Below are positions 22,091-25,787 of a DNA stretch of 25,787 bases, in pieces; within the stretch, counting starts at the first letter, position 1, and every line of letters begins with the position of its first letter. The translations under genes were made by a program, and so were the position numbers. The notes beneath the pieces were generated by a model. That model was given only the letters and a program-made list of their open reading frames with translations, searched no databases and was not told the DNA's origin. This DNA is from Candidatus Nitrosopumilus sp. (lineage in GTDB: Archaea; Thermoproteota; Nitrososphaeria; Nitrososphaerales; Nitrosopumilaceae). The stretch spans positions 1-25,787 of the forward strand of contig JABDOO010000128.1 in NCBI GenBank assembly GCA_013043295.1. The letters run 5' to 3'.

Positions 22091-23092
22091 CTAGCTTCTT
22101 CTATCAATCACATCATTGACAGCTGGACCAGTTCCAATAATTGTTACAGGCGTGTTTAATTCTTTTTCAATATTTGTAATGAAAGATTTTGCATCGTTAG
22201 AGAGTTCATCATAAGAAGTTTTTCCAGCACAATCTGTAAAGAGTACATCTAATTTTGTAATAGAAATTTGTGTTGCACCATTTAGCATGATTGCACGCCT
22301 AGCTAAATCAAAATCAAAATCTGCAGCTCTTCTTTGACGGCCAGTCACCGTGCCAAACTCAGACCAACCTTTTTTTTCTGCGTCTTCAAGAGATAACTCT
22401 TTGTCTAAAGGGCCAGTTCCTACACGAGTCACATAGGATTTGAAAACTACAATCACTTCATCAACCTTGGTAGGTCCAAGGCCAATATCAGCACAAATTC
22501 CTGAAGCAGTAACATCTTTGGAAGTAACAAATGGGTATGTTCCATGCCATAAAGAGAGAAAAGTTCCTTGAGTACCTTCAACTAAAATATTTTCATTTGC
22601 ATCGATAGCTGAATTTACTTCTAAAGGTACATCCACAATAAGTGAAGATAGTGAATCAAAATCTTTTGCTAATTTCAAAACTCTCATGGCACGGTCAGCA
22701 TTTGCAGGACCAGTACCAGAACCAGTACTTCCAATTTTTTCTTTTAGTTCACCTTTAGAGTCTCTTGCAAGATGAGTTTCCTCAATTATCCCACAATGCT
22801 TATCAATAAATGCTCGACCAGATACTTCAAAATCTTGAATTTCTTTGTTTAAAACATCAGGATTTATTACAACTCCAGGTCCAATCATGACTCTAGCATT
22901 CTTGTTCAAAAATCCACTAGGAAGCATTCGAACTTTGTATATTTTATCGCCATCACGAATAGTATGACCAGCATTAGGACCTGCACCACCACGTACAATT
23001 ATTTTTGGATTATCTTTAATTGCCAAATAAGAGATGATCTTACCTTTGCCTTCATCACCAAAAAATCCTCCAACAACTACAGTTGATGTCAT
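22091..23092 (-). CDS. purA: Adenylosuccinate synthetase (short archaeal form)
   Basis: PurA joins IMP and aspartate with GTP, the first committed step to AMP. The sequence begins MTSTVVVGGFFGDEGKGKII with the GTP-binding GDEGKGK, then VRGGAGPNAGHTI, GSTGSGTGPANADR, EGTQGTFLSLWHGTYPFVTS and GTVTGRQRRAADFD. From the ATG at 23092 it has 333 residues, about 100 shorter than the usual bacterial enzyme; shortened PurA is known in archaea. The frame extends to a TTG at 23107, but a minus-strand TATA-like box (23113-23120) lies about 25 bases before the ATG, which I therefore prefer. Confidence 0.94.
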   Translation of the reverse strand: MTSTVVVGGFFGDEGKGKIISYLAIKDNPKIIVRGGAGPNAGHTIRDGDKIYKVRMLPSGFLNKNARVMIGPGVVINPDVLNKEIQDFEVSGRAFIDKHCGIIEETHLARDSKGELKEKIGSTGSGTGPANADRAMRVLKLAKDFDSLSSLIVDVPLEVNSAIDANENILVEGTQGTFLSLWHGTYPFVTSKDVTASGICADIGLGPTKVDEVIVVFKSYVTRVGTGPLDKELSLEDAEKKGWSEFGTVTGRQRRAADFDFDLARRAIMLNGATQISITKLDVLFTDCAGKTSYDELSNDAKSFITNIEKELNTPVTIIGTGPAVNDVIDRRS

Positions 23093-23112
23093 ATTGTCAA
23101 ACCGCAATTTCG

Positions 23113-23120
23113 TTTATTTA
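23113..23120 (-). promoter_or_regulatory. TATA-like box for purA
   Basis: The minus strand reads taaataaa, centred about 25 bases before the purA ATG at 23092. Confidence 0.5.
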
Positions 23121-23142
23121 AGCTAAAGTGTTTTCACATGAT

Positions 23143-23150
23143 TTTATATT
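23143..23150 (+). promoter_or_regulatory. TATA-like box for the gene at 23173
   Basis: tttatatt is centred about 27 bases before the ATG at 23173, about 30 bases from the opposite-facing purA box. Confidence 0.5.
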
Positions 23151-23172
23151 CAGCAATAAATCATTTAGATCG

Positions 23173-23634
23173 ATGGTTGGTGAAAATTTTGCTGGAAATA
23201 TTATAATTAATTTGGCAAATTTACCGGATTTTCTTAGAAATCCAATATTGAAAAAAAGAATGGTCGAATTTTTTTCATTACCAAAAGAAGAAAAAATCGA
23301 AGTAATTAACAATGCATTAGAAGCTGGTCCAACAATACCATTTCCAAATTTTTCAAAACTTTTCAAAACATGGCTAAAAATTTTAACTACATTACCGGAA
23401 GAACAAAGAGAAGGATTATTTTCTGCATATATTTTAGAGATTGCAAGTTCACCGCAGAAACTAATTACTTTTAATGTAGATGGAATTTTAGAGATATTTT
23501 TAACATTAGAACCAAACGAAAAAGAAATTCTTGCAAATACAATTAAAAAAATCATCAATAATCTTGATGAGGATTCAAAAAGGCGAATTTTATTAGTTAT
23601 TCCAGAGAATGCTAAAAAACATTTGAATTTCTAG
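23173..23634 (+). CDS. Helical cytosolic protein, unknown function
   Basis: This protein of 153 residues (from the ATG at 23173) is not recognised. It is mostly amphipathic helix: MVGENFAGNIIINLANLPDF, KKRMVEFFSLPKEEKIEVINNAL, TLPEEQREGLFSAYILEIASS and LEPNEKEILANTIKKIINNL. Each block has a similar L/I-P/K-E-E-K pattern, suggesting a helical repeat. No cysteines, signal or membrane segment. The frame is open upstream to a TTG at 23128, but the TATA-like box at 23143-23150 fits the ATG. A competing open frame on the other strand (23118-23558) is rich in Ser/Phe/Ile and judged a shadow. Confidence 0.72.
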   Translation: MVGENFAGNIIINLANLPDFLRNPILKKRMVEFFSLPKEEKIEVINNALEAGPTIPFPNFSKLFKTWLKILTTLPEEQREGLFSAYILEIASSPQKLITFNVDGILEIFLTLEPNEKEILANTIKKIINNLDEDSKRRILLVIPENAKKHLNF

Positions 23635-23912
23635 GCACCTGTAGGCTCATCAGGTTTTCTATTATCTTCATTCGTATAATCAATCACTTCTCCTTCTGGA
23701 GATAAAACACCGACAAATATTTTCTCATGTTTTTTCAATAATTTTCTATGATCTAACATGGACATATCTAATTTCATTTCATTCATTACCATAATTTGAT
23801 ATTCTTTCCATTCTGCCCAGCATTTGTTACATGTAGGATATTTTGCTGCAACAATCCCAAGTTCTTCAGTGTCGGGAATAGAATTTTTACATTTTGTACA
23901 TGTACGACTCAT
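23631..23912 (-). CDS. YggX-like (Fe(II)-trafficking family) protein with cysteine pairs
   Basis: This 93-residue protein starts with a zinc-ribbon-like set, Cys5-x2-Cys8 and Cys28-x2-Cys31. The second pair runs into CWAEWKEYQIMVMNEMKLDM and then DHRKLLKKHEKIF. The W-x2-W-x3-Q-x4-NE-x2-L spacing followed by an R-x2-L helix closely resembles the core of bacterial YggX (Fe-S cluster protector, Fe(II)-trafficking). In bacteria the family has a single important Cys near its N-terminus; here there are four, which could bind zinc or iron. The similarity is from the motif alone. The tail is charged and disordered. The ATG at 23912 follows a well-placed TATA-like box. The stop overlaps the convergent gene by 4 bases. 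Confidence 0.65.
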   Translation of the reverse strand: MSRTCTKCKNSIPDTEELGIVAAKYPTCNKCWAEWKEYQIMVMNEMKLDMSMLDHRKLLKKHEKIFVGVLSPEGEVIDYTNEDNRKPDEPTGA

Positions 23913-23934
23913 GAAAAATAGGAATAAAGAACTC

Positions 23935-23942
23935 CTTTTATC
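23935..23942 (-). promoter_or_regulatory. TATA-like box for the YggX-like gene
   Basis: The minus strand reads gataaaag, centred about 27 bases before the ATG at 23912. Confidence 0.45.
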
Positions 23943-23989
23943 TTTTTTTGAATGTAAAACAATAATAATTATCAGAGACCTAGGTGGTC

Positions 23990-24199
23990 ATGAAGATAAA
24001 ATGCCCCAAATGTAAGGAGGATGCTGAATTGGCTATGGATTATTCAGCTGTAAAATGTGGATCCTGTGATTTAGATATGAGTTATGGGGAATATGTAAAA
24101 TTTGTAGCACATAATGAATCTAGATATTCAGACATTTTGGGGGACTATGCAAGTAGTACTGAAGGACATACTGCTGGTTCATTAGACGAATGGGATTAA
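23990..24199 (+). CDS. Small zinc-ribbon protein, unknown function
   Basis: This 69-residue protein begins MKIKCPKCKEDAELAMDYSA and has CPKC (5-8) and CGSC (about 24-27), a single zinc ribbon, followed by an acidic Ser/Gly-rich tail ending AGSLDEWD. A GTG two codons upstream (23984) could also start the frame; I prefer the ATG at 23990. The tail is probably disordered. It is divergent from the YggX-like gene, which also has two CxxC pairs. The function is not known. Confidence 0.78.
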   Translation: MKIKCPKCKEDAELAMDYSAVKCGSCDLDMSYGEYVKFVAHNESRYSDILGDYASSTEGHTAGSLDEWD

Positions 24200-24228
24200 C
24201 AAAATAGTGTAATCATTCATCAGATTAA

Positions 24229-24236
24229 AATAATTA
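24229..24236 (+). promoter_or_regulatory. TATA-like box for the gene at 24260
   Basis: aataatta is centred 27 bases before the TTG at 24260, supporting that start codon. Confidence 0.4.
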
Positions 24237-24259
24237 GTAAAGAATAATTCTAATCATCA

Positions 24260-24901
24260 TTGGAATTTTTATTAGAAAATATTCTTAATTTAGTAGGATT
24301 TTTGGTAGGACTTGCAATTGGAATAATGTCATATGTAGGATTTAGGAATACAGGAAGTCCAACATTATTTAGATTAACAATTGCTTTTTTTTCAATTAGT
24401 ATAGGATTTTTTGTCATTTGGTCTGGATACATGGTAGAAGATTTTGTTACAAAATCAGGAACCATTGAAAGATGGATTCAAACTTTAGGTATTGCAATTC
24501 AAACAGTAGGATATTTTTTTATTGCATTCTCTCATAGCATTAAATCATTCTTTCCTAAATCTAGCTACTTTAGATCAGTAGGAATTATTCCATTATTTCT
24601 TGTATCCTCAGTACAGCTAGAACATATTTTCAGATCTGTTTCATTTATCCTGTTGGTATATGGTGCAATTGAAACAATGTTGTCATATCTGGAAAATAGG
24701 AACAAAGGAGCAATTTCTGTTTCTGTTGGGTTAGGATTACTAGCATTAGGTGAATTTTTAGGATGGTACTCATTTGTATTCCCAGATTCAATTCTATATC
24801 CAGCATCAATGATAATCAAAATTGGAGGATTGATAGCTTTGTTTATTCCAGTAAGCAAAGTCCCCTTAACCAAGATAAAATTTGATGAAGATTTTGAATA
24901 A
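24260..24901 (+). CDS. Seven-helix membrane protein, unknown function
   Basis: This 213-residue protein starts with TTG. I count seven probable membrane helices: NLVGFLVGLAIGIMSYVGF, LTIAFFSISIGFFVIWSGYM, LGIAIQTVGYFFIAFSHSI, a region around VGIIPLFLVSSVQ, VSFILLVYGAIETMLSYL, VSVGLGLLALGEFLGWYSF and MIIKIGGLIALFIPV. Only short loops and a brief acidic tail (FDEDFE) remain, so there is no attached kinase or enzyme domain. The layout recalls small 7TM sensor modules. The winged-helix gene 120 bases downstream on the same strand makes a sensor-regulator link possible. No family assigned. Confidence 0.75.
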   Translation: MEFLLENILNLVGFLVGLAIGIMSYVGFRNTGSPTLFRLTIAFFSISIGFFVIWSGYMVEDFVTKSGTIERWIQTLGIAIQTVGYFFIAFSHSIKSFFPKSSYFRSVGIIPLFLVSSVQLEHIFRSVSFILLVYGAIETMLSYLENRNKGAISVSVGLGLLALGEFLGWYSFVFPDSILYPASMIIKIGGLIALFIPVSKVPLTKIKFDEDFE

Positions 24902-25020
24902 TTTTTCATTAGGCTCAAAATCTTGATATTTTGAGAATTTGTCAAATTCTTTTATCTTTTTAGTATATTGGAAAATATCAGTGCCCTCTCATAGAAATTA
25001 GAACAATTATCATCGAAGAG

Positions 25021-25308
25021 ATGGCTGAATATAGAACACATATGAAGATTATCGGAGACATTCTATCAACAACTCGAGATGATTTACAGGATGAAGATGG
25101 AGCATCAGTTACTTACTTAATTAGAAAAGCAAACATTTCTCATTCTAGAATTTCAGCAATTTTGAAAACACTAGTATCTCAAGGACTTTTAGAAAAAGTA
25201 GATAATCAAGGTTCAAATAAATATAAAATTAGTCAACCAGGAAGAGAATTTTTACAAGCATATAATACATTTACAAATTTTGCAGATAATTTTGGATTAA
25301 GTATTTAA
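25021..25308 (+). CDS. Winged-helix transcriptional regulator
   Basis: This 95-residue protein is a single winged helix of the small archaeal type (HTH_45-like): YRTHMKIIGDILSTT, a first helix region, SVTYLIRKANISHSRISAIL as the helix-turn-helix, KTLVSQGLLEKVD, and the wing NKYKISQPGREFLQAY. No ligand domain or cysteines. The ATG at 25021 is the first usual start in frame. Its end overlaps the stop of a 27-residue gene on the other strand by 4 bases. It may regulate itself or the upstream membrane protein. Confidence 0.85.
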   Translation: MAEYRTHMKIIGDILSTTRDDLQDEDGASVTYLIRKANISHSRISAILKTLVSQGLLEKVDNQGSNKYKISQPGREFLQAYNTFTNFADNFGLSI

Positions 25309-25388
25309 TCACTAGTATCTTCAGTTTCATCTAAATTATCATCAAAATCGTCTTCAAAATCATTATCTTCATAATCAACAGTAGACAT
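25305..25388 (-). CDS. 27-residue acidic microprotein
   Basis: The minus strand encodes a 27-residue protein starting MSTVDYEDNDFEDDFDDN and ending in EDTSD, then TAA. Over half its residues are Asp or Glu and it has only two Phe and one Leu as bulky hydrophobic residues, so it is certainly disordered. The end overlaps the winged-helix stop by 4 bases, the same packing seen at other convergent gene pairs here, and the start lies 43 bases from the divergent Sua5 gene. Both suggest a real gene. It could be a nucleic-acid mimic or a binding partner of a basic protein; that is speculation. Confidence 0.5.
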   Translation of the reverse strand: MSTVDYEDNDFEDDFDDNLDETEDTSD

Positions 25389-25401
25389 GTTATTCAATTC
25401 T

Positions 25402-25409
25402 GAATATAC
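25402..25409 (+). promoter_or_regulatory. TATA-like box for the Sua5 gene
   Basis: gaatatac is centred 27 bases before the ATG at 25432. Confidence 0.5.
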
Positions 25410-25431
25410 TGTAAAAACTTATCAAAAGTAA

Positions 25432-25787
25432 ATGGTAATTAAAGAAAAAAATGATAAAAAAATATTGAAAGTTCGATGTGATAAAGCAGGAGTTGAAAAA
25501 GCTGCCAAAATTATCAAAGATGGAGGAATTGCAATATTTCCAACAGATACAGTTTATGGAATAGGGTGTGATCCATACAATAAAGAATCAGTAGAAAAAA
25601 TATTTAAAATAAAATCTAGAGACATTTCCAAATCTTTGCCAGTTTTAACATATTCAATTAAAACTGCAGAAAAAATTGTTCATTTTGACAAATTCACTAA
25701 AAAAGTTGTTGAAAAATTTTGGCCCGGTCAATTAACAGTAATTTTAAAAGTAAATGATGATGAAATAAAAAAATCATTAAATTTAGA
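25432..25787 (+). CDS. Threonylcarbamoyl-AMP synthase, Sua5/YrdC family (partial)
   Basis: The frame starts at the ATG at 25432 and runs off the window end after 118 full codons. The family makes threonylcarbamoyl-AMP from threonine, bicarbonate and ATP for the t6A modification at position 37 of ANN-decoding tRNAs. The visible part contains AAKIIKDGGIAIFPTDTVYG, IGCDPYN, KIFKIKSRDISKSLPVL and KFWPGQLTVILK, in the order expected for the YrdC domain. The C-terminal Sua5 domain, if present, lies beyond the window, so Sua5 and YrdC cannot be told apart. A TATA-like box is well placed for a leaderless message. Confidence 0.93.
   Translation, partial: MVIKEKNDKKILKVRCDKAGVEKAAKIIKDGGIAIFPTDTVYGIGCDPYNKESVEKIFKIKSRDISKSLPVLTYSIKTAEKIVHFDKFTKKVVEKFWPGQLTVILKVNDDEIKKSLNL

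Noticed and set aside
23118..23558. Minus-strand open frame of 146 residues
   Set aside because: Ser/Phe/Ile-rich composition typical of antisense frames; the plus-strand frame has regular amphipathic helices and a well-placed TATA box.
24565..24945. Minus-strand open frame over the end of the seven-helix protein gene
   Set aside because: Antisense to a clear membrane protein and without a recognisable product.

Overview
The window is AT-rich archaeal chromosome, almost certainly from an ammonia-oxidising thaumarchaeon (Nitrososphaerota) of the Nitrosopumilus / Nitrosarchaeum type. The evidence is the gene set: fibrillarin with a nop5-like tail gene, archaeal Trm1, TFE-beta (RPC34/39-like), topoisomerase VI, RIO1, aIF2-beta, DUF373 and DUF424. 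Genes are very tightly packed, with many 1, 4 or 14-base overlaps and frequent GTG/TTG starts. TATA-like boxes centred about 25-28 bases before the start codon point to leaderless transcripts. I see no rRNA, tRNA, CRISPR, insertion sequence or prophage.

Layout. 1-4400: RNA modification and transcription genes. These are the end of a probable nop5, fibrillarin, RNase HII, Trm1, RlmE/FtsJ-like methyltransferase and TFE-beta with a histone-H1-like lysine/alanine tail, then a small membrane-anchored exported protein. 4500-8860: an OLD-family ATPase with a Toprim domain, then a large secreted protein made of Ig-like repeats. 8900-12065: adenine salvage (apt-mtnP), three small conserved genes including a zinc-binding protein and a TrmB-like HTH regulator, a two-helix membrane protein, and a membrane-anchored Hsp20-like protein. 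12066-17400 (minus strand): an information-processing cluster reading zinc ribbon, aIF2-beta, DUF424, RIO1, double-KH protein (aDim2/Krr1 type), Top6B, Top6A. 17650-20660: a membrane-anchored hypothetical protein, a DUF373 membrane protein, a cis-prenyltransferase (uppS type) with a disrupted or non-standard start, and a Nudix hydrolase. 20640-23100 (minus strand): pyrF, an unknown gene and purA. 23100-25787: an unknown helical protein, a YggX-like zinc-ribbon protein, a zinc ribbon, a seven-helix membrane protein, a winged-helix regulator, a 27-residue acidic microprotein, and the 5' part of Sua5/YrdC.

Most of the window is conserved housekeeping content. The parts that stand out are details: two tandem-repeat low-complexity basic tails on nucleic-acid-binding proteins, a hidden nop5 end in another frame, a probable 1-base loss or non-AUG start in uppS, a variant OLD Toprim site, an archaeal YggX-like protein fused to cysteine pairs, and a microprotein gene. 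I did not find a convincing new multi-gene system.
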